The notes under the pieces: generated by a model
Databases searched by the model: none
Seen by the model: the letters and a program-made list of their open reading frames with translations, nothing else
Told to the model about the DNA's origin: nothing
Shown: positions 45,992-55,316 of the stretch, in pieces
Position numbering within the stretch: position 1 is the first letter of the stretch
Layout: each line of letters starts with the position of its first letter
Origin: Micromonospora echinofusca
Lineage (GTDB): Bacteria > Actinomycetota > Actinomycetes > Mycobacteriales > Micromonosporaceae
Reading direction: 5' to 3'
DNA: 64,000 nt
Assembly: GCF_900091445.1 (NCBI RefSeq)
Contig: NZ_LT607733.1
Coordinates: 947,501-1,011,500, forward strand
Made by a program: the position numbers and the translations under genes

Positions 45992-47793
45992 GCGCTGCCG
46001 GCCCGCCATCGCCGCACGGGGCCGCCCCGTCGCCGCAGCGGGCCGCCGGGTCGTTGCGCGCCGGTCTGCAACGCGCCTGCGTGCCGCTCCCCGACGAGCA
46101 GGGCGGGCTGCTGCCCGGCCTGGTGGTCGGCGACACGAGCCGGCTGCCGCCCACGGTGGAGGAGGACTTCCTCGCCACCGGCATGACCCACCTGAACGCG
46201 GTCTCCGGCTCCAACGTGGCCATCGTCGTCGGGGCGGTGCTGCTGCTGGCCCGCTGGGCACGGGCCGGGCCGTGGCTGGCCGCCGGGCTCTGCGGGCTGG
46301 CCCTGGTGGGCTTCGTCATCCTGGTCCGGCCCTCGCCGAGCGTGGTGCGGGCCGCCACCATGGGCGCCATCGGGCTGGCCGCGTTGGCGGCCGGGCGCCC
46401 CCGGGCGGCGCTGCCCGCCCTCTCCGCCGGGGTGGCCGTGCTGGTGCTGGTCGACCCGGAGCTGGCCGGCGACGCCGGTTTCGCGCTCTCCGTGCTCGCC
46501 ACCGGCGGCCTGCTGCTGCTCGCCCCGAGGTGGCGCGACGGGCTGCGGCGTCGGGGGGTGCCGGCCGGGCTCGCCGAGGCGTTGGCCGTACCGGCCGCCG
46601 CGCAGCTCGCCTGCGCCCCGGTGGTGGCCGGGATCTCGGGCACGGTGAGCCTGGTCGCGGTGCCGGCGAACCTGCTCGCGGTGCCGGCCATCGCGCCCGC
46701 CACGGTGCTCGGTGTGCTGGCGGCGGCGGTGTCGCCCCTCTGGCCGGCCGGGGCGGAGTTCCTCGCGTGGCTGGCCAGCTGGCCGGCCTGGTGGCTGGTC
46801 ACGGTGGCACGGCACGGGGCGCGGCTGCCGGCGGGCACGCTGCCGTGGCCGGGCGGAGCGACGGGCGCCCTGCTGCTCACCGGGCTGACCGTCGCGCTGC
46901 TCGTCGCCACCCGGCACCCGGTGGTCCGCCGGTTGGTGGCGGTGGTCGTCGTCGCCGTGGTGGCCGGCACGCTGCCCGTACGACTGGCCGCCCCCGGCTG
47001 GCCCCCGGCCGGGTGGGTGGTCGCCGCCTGCGCGGTCGGCCAGGGCGACACCGTGGTGCTGCCGGTGGCGGCCGGCCGGGCGGTGGTCGTCGACGCCGGG
47101 CCGGACCCGGGGGCGGCGGACGGCTGCCTGCGGCGGCTGGGCGTACGGGAGGTCGCGCTGCTGGTCATCAGCCACTTCCACGTCGACCACACCGGCGGCG
47201 TCGCGGGCGTGTTCCGGAACCGGCCCGTGGGCGCGGTACTCACACCGCAGTGGCCGGAGCCCGCCGCCGGGCGGGGACTGGTCCTGGCCGAGGCCGCGGC
47301 GCACTCCGTCGACGTTCTGGCGGGCGCGGCCGGCTGGCGGTACCGGGAGGGTGGCGTCGAGTTCACCGTCATCGGCCCGTCCCGTCCGTTGCGGGGCACC
47401 CGGTCGGATCCCAACAACAACTCGCTGATGCTGCTCGCCACCGTCTCCGGCGTACGGATCCTGCTCGCGGGGGACGCCGAGACCGAGGAGCAGCGGGCGC
47501 TGCTGGACGACACGGCGCCGGGCGGGCTGCGGGCCGAAGTGTTGAAGGTCGCGCACCACGGATCGGCCTACCAGGACCCGGCCTTCCTGGACGCGGTCCG
47601 GCCCCGGATCGCCCTCGTGCCGGTGGGGACGGGCAACACCTACGGGCACCCCAATCCGGCGGTGCTCGGGCGGCTGGCCCGGGGCGGGGCGCGGGTGCTG
47701 CGTACCGACACGGAGGGGGACGTGGCGGCGGTGCTCGGCGGGGCCGGCCTCGGGGTGGTGACGCGCGGCACGCCGCCCGGCAGGCAGCCGTAG
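45985..47793 (+). CDS. comEC: ComEC, C-terminal fragment: competence domain and beta-lactamase-like domain
   Basis: Carries the rest of the DNA-uptake channel protein in a different frame (602 residues). The Competence domain motif THLNAVSGSNVAIV is followed by about eight transmembrane helices, then a metallo-beta-lactamase-like domain with HFHVDH (397-402), AGDAETEEQ and VAHHGSAYQD. The first GTG overlaps the TGA that ends the upstream frame (GTGCTGA), so re-initiation is possible. No Shine-Dalgarno is evident. The domains themselves look intact and show no further damage, so this part may still be under selection, or the break may be very recent or an assembly error. Confidence 0.88.
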   Translation: MLSAAGPPSPHGAAPSPQRAAGSLRAGLQRACVPLPDEQGGLLPGLVVGDTSRLPPTVEEDFLATGMTHLNAVSGSNVAIVVGAVLLLARWARAGPWLAAGLCGLALVGFVILVRPSPSVVRAATMGAIGLAALAAGRPRAALPALSAGVAVLVLVDPELAGDAGFALSVLATGGLLLLAPRWRDGLRRRGVPAGLAEALAVPAAAQLACAPVVAGISGTVSLVAVPANLLAVPAIAPATVLGVLAAAVSPLWPAGAEFLAWLASWPAWWLVTVARHGARLPAGTLPWPGGATGALLLTGLTVALLVATRHPVVRRLVAVVVVAVVAGTLPVRLAAPGWPPAGWVVAACAVGQGDTVVLPVAAGRAVVVDAGPDPGAADGCLRRLGVREVALLVISHFHVDHTGGVAGVFRNRPVGAVLTPQWPEPAAGRGLVLAEAAAHSVDVLAGAAGWRYREGGVEFTVIGPSRPLRGTRSDPNNNSLMLLATVSGVRILLAGDAETEEQRALLDDTAPGGLRAEVLKVAHHGSAYQDPAFLDAVRPRIALVPVGTGNTYGHPNPAVLGRLARGGARVLRTDTEGDVAAVLGGAGLGVVTRGTPPGRQP

Positions 47794-47925
47794 AAATCGA
47801 TGCCGATTATCGGCTTTAGCGGTGGATTGAGGTGAATGTCTGGATTTGCACTGAGTGCGGGCTCCGCCGCCGGAGTGCCGACGAGCAGACTGGATCAGGC
47901 CGCCGGCCGTGCGAATATGGGCGGC
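47794..47925. other. Short intergenic region with a palindrome
   Basis: GCCGATTATCGGC (47802-47814) is a 6-bp-arm palindrome in an AT-richer patch just after the comEC stop. A longer holA frame could begin at 47836, but homologues suggest the later start. Confidence 0.4.
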
Positions 47926-48897
47926 GTGACCGCCGCCAGCCTCGCTCCTATTCTGCTCGTCCTCGGCGACGAGGAGCTGCTCGCCACGCGCGCGGTCACC
48001 GAAGCCGTCGCCAAGGCGCGCGCCGTCGACCCCGACGTGGACGTCCGCGAATACCAGGCCGGCGCGCTCCTCGTCGGCGAGATCGCCGAGATGCTCAGCC
48101 CCTCCCTCTTCGGTGGGCGGCGGGTGCTGGTGCTGCGCGCCGGCCAGGACGCCCGCAAGGACCTGGTGGCGGCCCTGCTGGCGTACGCGAAGAACCCCGA
48201 CCCGGACGTGCAGCTGGTCGTGCTGCACCTCGGCGCGGCCAAGGGCAAGGCGTTCGCCGACGGGCTGAAGGCGGCCGGCGCGACGGTGGTGCCGGCGGCC
48301 AAGCTGAAGGGGCACCGTGAGCGGGTGGCCTTCGTCCGCGACGAGATCCGCCGGGCCGGCGGTAAGTGCACCGACGACGCCGCCGAGGCGCTGATCGCAG
48401 CGGTCGGCAACGACCTGCGCGAGCTGGCCGCCGCCTGCTCCCAGCTGATGGCCGACACCGACGGCCGGATCGGCGCCGACACGGTCTCCCGCTACTACCG
48501 GGGCCGGGTCGAGGTGACCGGCTTCACCGTCGCCGACGCCGCCATGGTGGGCGACGTGCCCGCGGCGCTGGAGGCGCTGCGCTGGGCGCTGCACGTGGGG
48601 GTCGACCCGGTGCCGATCGCCGACGCCATCGCCGACGGCGTCCGCACCGTGGCCCGGGTCGCGTCCGCCGGGCGGGGCGACCCCTTCCAGTTGGCGAGCA
48701 CCCTCGGCATGCCGGCGTGGAAGATCAGGTCCGCCCAGCAGCGGGCCCGTGGCTGGACGCCCGAGGGACTGGTCCAGGCGATGCGGGCCGCCGCCGAGTG
48801 CAACGCGGCCGTCAAGGGCGGCTCCGACGACCGCGCGTACGCGCTGGAGCGGGCCGTCTTCTCGGTCGCCGCCGCCCGGCAGGGTGGCGCCCGGTGA
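47926..48897 (+). CDS. holA: DNA polymerase III subunit delta
   Basis: The delta subunit opens the sliding clamp within the clamp loader at the replication fork. The 323-residue protein starts with the family sequence APILLVLGDEELLATRAV and contains VLVLRAGQDARKDL, the AAA+-like region, then the C-terminal collar domain (GWTPEGLVQAMRAAAECNAAVKG). The GTG was chosen because upstream codons are not delta-like. As in M. tuberculosis (Rv2413c) it lies after comEC and before rpsT. Its stop overlaps the next gene's GTG (GTGA). Confidence 0.94.
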   Translation: MTAASLAPILLVLGDEELLATRAVTEAVAKARAVDPDVDVREYQAGALLVGEIAEMLSPSLFGGRRVLVLRAGQDARKDLVAALLAYAKNPDPDVQLVVLHLGAAKGKAFADGLKAAGATVVPAAKLKGHRERVAFVRDEIRRAGGKCTDDAAEALIAAVGNDLRELAAACSQLMADTDGRIGADTVSRYYRGRVEVTGFTVADAAMVGDVPAALEALRWALHVGVDPVPIADAIADGVRTVARVASAGRGDPFQLASTLGMPAWKIRSAQQRARGWTPEGLVQAMRAAAECNAAVKGGSDDRAYALERAVFSVAAARQGGAR

Positions 48898-49415
48898 GTG
48901 GATCGCCCCGCGGCTCGTGGGCCACGATCCCCGCCGACGAGGAGCGTTACCGTCCGCTCTACGCGCGCGTACTCGGGCTGCGTTTCGTCAACCCGGGCGG
49001 GGTGCTCTGCTTCCTCTTCTTCGAGGGCGCCGTCGCGCTCGCCGCGCTGCTCGCCCTCGCCGAGTTGGTCACCTGGTGGGCGGTGCTCATCCTGCCCGCC
49101 ACGGTGGCCGCGATGGTGAAGCTCAACGACATGGTGGCTGCGGCGGTGGTCCGGTCCGCCGCCCTCGTACCCGAGCAGGAACGGGACCGCTTCCGTCAGC
49201 AGATGGAGCCCGTGGTCGGGCGGGCCAGGGTCGACTGGGTCAGGCACAGCGTGCCGGGCGTCGTCGTCACCGTGTCGTCGGCGCCGCGCGGCGCCCGGGT
49301 CGTGGGCGACCGACAGGTGCAGCCGCACCCGCGGCACGGCACGGGGGAGCGGGACGGTGGCCGCGCGGACGCCGAGTTCGGCCCGCAGCGCGCCCACCCG
49401 GATCCGCTGGGCTGA
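48894..49415 (+). CDS. Small membrane protein of unknown function
   Basis: A 173-residue protein coupled to holA by a 4-nt overlap. After a short polar N-terminus with WATIPADEERYRPLYARVLGL, two transmembrane helices follow (about 39-58 and 61-84). Residues 85-120 are charged (ALVPEQERDRFRQQMEPVVG), and the tail is basic and disordered. No named family was recognised. Confidence 0.75.
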   Translation: MSGSPRGSWATIPADEERYRPLYARVLGLRFVNPGGVLCFLFFEGAVALAALLALAELVTWWAVLILPATVAAMVKLNDMVAAAVVRSAALVPEQERDRFRQQMEPVVGRARVDWVRHSVPGVVVTVSSAPRGARVVGDRQVQPHPRHGTGERDGGRADAEFGPQRAHPDPLG

Positions 49416-49512
49416 CGCCCGGCCGCCGGCCGAAGGTCGGGCACGGCACGCGACGACCGACCTGGCGACCGCTGGGTGCCCGCAGTCCGATGGCCCACCC
49501 GGCGACGCCCCG

Positions 49513-49602
49513 CCTGAGGCCTTGCAAGGAGCGCCCGGGGTCGCCCCGCTTGAGATCTTGGAAGGAAACGGCCCTGATGGGGGCCCGTTTCCGCCAAGAT
49601 CT
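49513..49602. repeat. Degenerate tandem element ending in a long hairpin
   Basis: AGATCTTGGAAGGAAACGG+CCC (49553-49574) and its near complement (49581-49602) form a 20-bp stem with bulges and a 6-nt loop. Just before it, TGAGGCCTTGCAAGGAGCG resembles the start of the left arm, as if a second, decayed copy stood in tandem. The base composition differs from the neighbours. It lies between the small membrane-protein gene and rpsT. Confidence 0.65.
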
Positions 49603-49677
49603 GGCGTGCGAAACGACGGCACATCCGCAGCGCAGCGCACCGTCAGGACCAGCGGGAGCGGCGTGGAACGCAGACAG

Positions 49678-49710
49678 CCGGAAGCCCCGGGTCGTGCCCG
49701 GGGCTTCCGG
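49678..49710 (-). terminator. rpsT terminator
   Basis: CCGGAAGCCCCGGG and CCCGGGGCTTCCGG form a perfect 14-bp stem with a short loop, 22 nt downstream of the leftward rpsT gene. Confidence 0.85.
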
Positions 49711-49731
49711 TCAGGTCTTCAGGTCGCCTCG

Positions 49732-49998
49732 TCAGGCGGAGAGCGACACCACGCGCTTGGCGATCGCGGACTTGCGGTTCGCGGCCTGGTTCGAGTGGAT
49801 CACGCCCTTGCTGACCGCCTTGTCCAGCTTGCGCGAGGCGTCGCGCATGAGGATGGTGGCCTTCTCGACGTCACCGGCCTCAGCAGCCTCGTTGAACTTC
49901 CGGACGGCGGTCTTCAGCGACGACTTGACCGACTTGTTACGCAGCCGGCGCTTCTCGTTCTGCCGGTTGCGCTTGATCTGGGACTTGATGTTCGCCAC
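49732..49998 (-). CDS. rpsT: 30S ribosomal protein S20
   Basis: S20 binds 16S rRNA at the base of the small subunit. The 88-residue protein begins [21 protein letters not shown], the family hallmark, and ends with the conserved [14 protein letters not shown] helix. It is transcribed against its neighbours and has its own terminator. Its place between holA and lepA is conserved in actinobacteria. Confidence 0.98.
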   Translation of the reverse strand: MANIKSQIKRNRQNEKRRLRNKSVKSSLKTAVRKFNEAAEAGDVEKATILMRDASRKLDKAVSKGVIHSNQAANRKSAIAKRVVSLSA

Positions 49999-50142
49999 GC
50001 GACAGCCTCGTCTTGATAGCTCGGGTTGGTCTGCTTCCGCGCGCGACGAGCATGCGTCATCGCTGCGCGAAGAGCCAGGTTACCAGGTCGCCCGGGACGA
50101 GCCAAAACGGCTCGGTCTCCGCCCTGGCCGGCGGGCTTCCGC

Positions 50143-51129
50143 TCAGGTCCAGCCCTGCCGCCGGGCGAGCCAGCCGAGTGACTGTTCGCCGCTCCACCGC
50201 TGGTGCGCCGGCAGGTGCGGCGACGCGGTCCGCGGCGTCGAGGCGGCGGTGGTGAGGAAGTAGCCGGACAGGGCGGCGAGGGTGGCGTCCAGCGCGTCGG
50301 GGGGCGCGCCCGCAGCCGCCGGGTGCCGGGCGAAGAGCGCGTCGGCGTCGAGGCCGTCGGCGTACGCGGTGAGCAGCAGGGTGACCAGGTCGAACCAGGC
50401 CGGCCCCCGGCAGAGCCACGTCCAGTCGCAGAACCAGGCCCGTCCCGCCCCGTCGATGAGCACGTTGTCCAGCCGCAGGTCGCCGTGGATCAGGCCGGTC
50501 GCGCCGGCGGCGTACGCCGGGAGGCGGGACTCCAGCGCGACCAGATCGGGCAGGCGGTCCCGGACGGGCGCGGGGAGCGGCGGGGCCGGCTCCCGGCCGG
50601 CGGCCACCTCGCCCCACCAGAGGATGTCGTCGCGGGCCAGGTCGGCGAGGTGGGGCGGCCCGAGCCCGAGCAGTTCGGCCGGGGCGCCGGCCAGCGCGGC
50701 GGCGACGTCGGCGTACCCGGTCAGGGTCGCGGCCAGCTCGGCCGCGTCCCAGGGCAGCCGGGGCGTGTGCCCGTCGACGGCGTCGAGGCAGAGCGCGAAC
50801 CAGCCGGCCTCGTACAGCGTCCACCGGGGGCGGGGCGCCGGCAGCCCGGCCGGGAGCCGGTCGAGGATCGCGGCCTCCCGGGCGTACCAGTCGACCAGTC
50901 GCGGATGCTCGGCGGTGGCTGCGGCCTTCACGAAGGCCCGGTCGCCGGCGGCGGTGCGGAGCACGGCGGCGAAGCCGCGGGTGAAGCCGGCCCCGGCGAC
51001 CCGCGCGGCGACCACGGGCGCGCCGAGCCGCTCGCCGATGGCGGTACGCAGCGCCGCCGGCAGCGTCGCCCACGGCGGCCGGTGGGCGGTCGCGTGGTAC
51101 GGCACGGGAGGCGGGGACGGCGACGTCAC
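50143..51129 (-). CDS. Phosphotransferase family protein (APH/choline-kinase fold)
   Basis: A 328-residue kinase-like protein. The catalytic loop is HGDLRLDN (starting about residue 215, in TGLIHGDLRLDNVLI), and the magnesium-binding aspartate follows in WFCDWTWLCRGPAWFDL. The N-lobe lysine is probably in DRAFVKAAA. Members include aminoglycoside, homoserine and choline kinases; nothing here selects the substrate and there is no resistance-gene context. The GTG start is preceded by a weak CAGCAT box; a longer start 13 codons upstream cannot be excluded. Confidence 0.88.
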   Translation of the reverse strand: MTSPSPPPVPYHATAHRPPWATLPAALRTAIGERLGAPVVAARVAGAGFTRGFAAVLRTAAGDRAFVKAAATAEHPRLVDWYAREAAILDRLPAGLPAPRPRWTLYEAGWFALCLDAVDGHTPRLPWDAAELAATLTGYADVAAALAGAPAELLGLGPPHLADLARDDILWWGEVAAGREPAPPLPAPVRDRLPDLVALESRLPAYAAGATGLIHGDLRLDNVLIDGAGRAWFCDWTWLCRGPAWFDLVTLLLTAYADGLDADALFARHPAAAGAPPDALDATLAALSGYFLTTAASTPRTASPHLPAHQRWSGEQSLGWLARRQGWT

Positions 51130-51325
51130 GCCACCATGCTGCCGGGCCGCCCGCCGCGCCGCACCCACCGCACCGCCCCGGCGTCCGGTGCCCGCGCGTC
51201 AGGTCACGCCGCCGGGCCGCCCGCCGCCCGTCGCACCGCGCCGGCACGGCCCCGGAGCCCGCGACCCGCCGGGTGGTGCCGTGGCGGGACGGGGGCGGCG
51301 GCGCGGTCTGCCAGACTGCCAGGCC

Positions 51326-51862
51326 ATGAGGACCGACGACTTCTGGCAGTTGATCGACCGGGCCCGGGCCGACGGCGGCGGAGAGCCGCACGCGGTCGCC
51401 GCGCGGGCCGTCGCCCTGCTCGCCGAGCGCGACCCGGAGGACATCGTCGGGTACGCCCGCCACCAGGCGCGGGTGCTGTCGGCCTCGCACCGGGTCGACC
51501 TCTGGGGCGCCGCCTACCTCATCAACGGTGGCGTGTCCGACGAGGGCTTCCACCACTTCCGGGGCTGGCTGATGACCCAGGGCCGGGAGGTCTTCGCGCG
51601 CGCCGTCGCCGACCCGGACTCGCTGGCCGCGTTGCCGCAGGTCAGGGCTGCCTCGCTCAGCGGTGAGGAGTTCTCGGCCGCACAGATGCTCGCGGTGCCG
51701 TGGGACGCGTACCGGCGGGCCACCGCCGCCGAGATGCCGGCGGACCCGGCGCCGGTGCCGGTGCCGGACCTGAACGACTTCTGGGACTTCGACGACGAGG
51801 AGGAGGCGAAACGGCGGCTGCCGAAGCTCGCCGCCCTCTTCGTCGAGCCGCCCGCCGAGTGA
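51326..51862 (+). CDS. DUF4240 domain protein
   Basis: A 178-residue protein beginning MRTDDFWQLIDRARADGGG, the signature of DUF4240, with YLINGGVSDEGFHHFRGWLM as second conserved block. The acidic C-terminus (DFWDFDDEEEA) is less conserved. Function unknown; relatives occur near many different genes. No Shine-Dalgarno is visible, and CAGACT ends 8 nt before the ATG, so it may be leaderless. Confidence 0.88.
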   Translation: MRTDDFWQLIDRARADGGGEPHAVAARAVALLAERDPEDIVGYARHQARVLSASHRVDLWGAAYLINGGVSDEGFHHFRGWLMTQGREVFARAVADPDSLAALPQVRAASLSGEEFSAAQMLAVPWDAYRRATAAEMPADPAPVPVPDLNDFWDFDDEEEAKRRLPKLAALFVEPPAE

Positions 51863-52029
51863 CGGCCGGGCCCGCACCGGTCGGCGTGATCCGGGGCGGG
51901 GCGGCGTTGCCGGGGTGCTCCCGGCGGCGGGGATCGCCCGCACAGCGGACGCGCGGCGGCGACGTGGGAGCATAGAGGGGGCCGGTGTCGTGCCGGCCCG
52001 CTCACGTCAGCCGACCAGAACGGACCGCT

Positions 52030-53907
<1,878 letters not shown>

Positions 53908-53944
53908 CCCGCCGCCGGTGGCGGCCGGCGCAGGACGACGTACG

Positions 53945-54009
53945 ACGGCCGGTGCCCCGGCCGGGCTGCGGACCCCTCGGTGGTCCCGCCCGGCCGGGGC
54001 ACCGGCCGT
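53945..54009 (+). terminator. Strong terminator after lepA
   Basis: A 21-bp perfect stem (ACGGCCGGTGCCCCGGCCGG+G and complement) with a 23-nt loop lies 38 nt after the lepA stop. Confidence 0.85.
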
Positions 54010-54151
54010 TCGCGTCGAAGGTTTTTTCCGGCCCCGGCGGCCCCGCCGCAACCCACCGCAGGTAAGGGCGCGACCTGCGCGGATGATCGCCCGGGGCCAT
54101 TCGACACGCGGTGCGCCATTGACGTACGACGTCGTCCTCCTCGATCGAACC

Positions 54152-54178
54152 GGTTTGGGTTTTTGGCGGGTCGGGAAC
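54152..54178 (+). promoter_or_regulatory. SigB/SigF-like promoter of the first GlsB gene
   Basis: GGTTT (54152-54156) and GGGAAC (54173-54178) are 16 bp apart, close to the GGTTT-N15-GGGTA stress-promoter consensus. Both boxes and the spacing are kept in the second copy. Confidence 0.5.
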
Positions 54179-54242
54179 TTAGCGGTCACGACAGGAACAC
54201 CACGGACAGTGGAACTGATTCTTTTAGAAGGAGGAGGGCGAC

Positions 54243-54530
54243 GTGGAGCTCACCGTTTGGGGCATCGTCACCGCGCTCATCGTTGGTCTTATCGTCGGCG
54301 CTCTGGGTCGCCTGCTCGTGCCGGGCCGCCAGAACATGCCGATGTGGCTGCACATGCTGATCGGTGTGGGCGCCGCGCTGCTGGGCACCGTGCTGGCTCG
54401 GGCGATGGGTATCGCCACTTCGACCGCCGGCATCGACTGGGGCGAGCTGCTGGTCCAGGTGGTGCTGGCCGCGATCGCGGTGGCCCTGGTGGCCGGTGTG
54501 GGTCGTCGTCGCAGCGTTACCCACCGGTAG
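54243..54530 (+). CDS. GlsB/YeaQ/YmgE-family stress-response membrane protein, copy 1
   Basis: A 95-residue integral membrane protein with three predicted helices (about 6-24, 34-53, 67-86). The family pattern is present: VGLIVGALGRLLVPGRQNMP and then a Gly/Ala-rich helix starting IGVGAALLG. Relatives are induced by general stress (GlsB in Enterococcus), and the promoter here supports that. GGAGGAGGG stands 5 nt before the start, which is GTG in this copy. The encoded protein is identical to copy 2 at 54801-55088 apart from the start codon; the genes differ by only a few silent bases. Confidence 0.9.
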   Translation: MELTVWGIVTALIVGLIVGALGRLLVPGRQNMPMWLHMLIGVGAALLGTVLARAMGIATSTAGIDWGELLVQVVLAAIAVALVAGVGRRRSVTHR

Positions 54531-54545
54531 TCCCCGTACCGCTCG

Positions 54546-54578
54546 ACGGGCGTCCGACCGCACAGGTCGGGCGCCCGT
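54546..54578 (+). terminator. Terminator of GlsB copy 1
   Basis: ACGGGCGTCCGACC and GGTCGGGCGCCCGT form a 14-bp stem (13 paired) followed by TTTCG. Confidence 0.8.
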
Positions 54579-54711
54579 TTCGCGTACGCCCGGGTCCCGT
54601 CGCGGGGGTTCCGGGGCGCGCGTGCGCCCGGTCTCCGGTCGGCCGGAGCGTCGTCGCGGCCGTGCCGGAAGTCCGGTCCGGGCGCCCGTCGGAACGGTGC
54701 CCCGGAAAGTC

Positions 54712-54738
54712 GGTTTGGATTTTCGAGCGGTCGGGAAC
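54712..54738 (+). promoter_or_regulatory. SigB/SigF-like promoter of the second GlsB gene
   Basis: GGTTT (54712-54716) and GGGAAC (54733-54738), 16 bp apart, repeat the arrangement of copy 1, while several spacer bases have changed. Confidence 0.5.
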
Positions 54739-54800
54739 TAAGCGGTCACGACAGGAACACCACGGACAGTGGAACTGATTCTTTCAAGGAGGAGGGCGAC

Positions 54801-55088
54801 ATGGAGCTCACCGTTTGGGGCATCGTCACCGCGCTCATCGTTGGTCTCATTGTCGGCGCTCTGGGTCGCCTGCTCGTGCCGGGCCGCCAGAACATGCCGA
54901 TGTGGCTGCACATGCTGATCGGTGTGGGCGCCGCGCTGCTGGGCACCGTGCTGGCTCGGGCGATGGGTATCGCCACTTCGACCGCCGGCATCGACTGGGG
55001 CGAGCTGCTGGTCCAGGTGGTGCTGGCCGCGATCGCGGTGGCCCTGGTGGCCGGTGTGGGTCGTCGTCGCAGCGTTACCCACCGGTAG
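54801..55088 (+). CDS. GlsB/YeaQ/YmgE-family stress-response membrane protein, copy 2
   Basis: Encodes the same 95-residue protein as copy 1, here with an ATG start and GGAGGAGGG 5 nt before it. Three membrane helices and the LLVPGRQNMP loop are unchanged. Because promoter and terminator are also duplicated, both genes can be expressed independently, which may simply double the dose. The almost complete DNA identity means either a recent duplication or continuing gene conversion. Confidence 0.9.
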   Translation: MELTVWGIVTALIVGLIVGALGRLLVPGRQNMPMWLHMLIGVGAALLGTVLARAMGIATSTAGIDWGELLVQVVLAAIAVALVAGVGRRRSVTHR

Positions 55089-55103
55089 TCCCCGTACCGC
55101 TCG

Positions 55104-55136
55104 ACGGGCGTCCGACCGCACAGGTCGGGCGCCCGT
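55104..55136 (+). terminator. Terminator of GlsB copy 2
   Basis: The same 14-bp stem as after copy 1, followed by TTTCG. Confidence 0.8.
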
Positions 55137-55251
55137 TTCGTGTGCGCCCGGATGGTCTCGGTGCGCCCGGTTTCACCCCCGCGCCGGGCCGCGCGTGATC
55201 GATCCGCTGCGGTACCGTCGCCTCTCTTCCGCCGACCGCCCACTGTCGTAA

Positions 55252-55264
55252 AGGAATTTTTCCT
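55252..55264 (+). promoter_or_regulatory. AT-rich palindrome upstream of the sugar ABC operon
   Basis: AGGAA-TTT-TTCCT is a perfect 5-bp-arm palindrome in an AT-rich patch (AAAGGAATTTTTCCTACTAAGG) about 53-65 bp before the binding-protein gene. It is a candidate repressor site or -10 region; no regulator gene is adjacent. Confidence 0.4.
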
Positions 55265-55316
55265 ACTAAGGTGCGGCGGAGAAGGTTAGTGCCAAGCGGC
55301 GCGAGGGAGATGTGGC

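Larger units (their letters stand above)
54152..55148 (+). repeat. Tandem duplication of a complete GlsB transcription unit
   Basis: About 430 bp covering promoter, leader, gene and terminator occurs twice, 558-560 bp apart. In the gene only a few silent bases and the start codon (GTG/ATG) differ; the leaders differ by a 2-bp indel and the flanks diverge quickly outside. The roughly 110 bp between the copies (54600-54711) are unique. Confidence 0.95.

Noticed and set aside
50143..51129. Phosphotransferase as an aminoglycoside-resistance gene.
   Set aside because: The fold is shared by many kinases, the sequence is only generally similar and nothing in the context concerns antibiotics.
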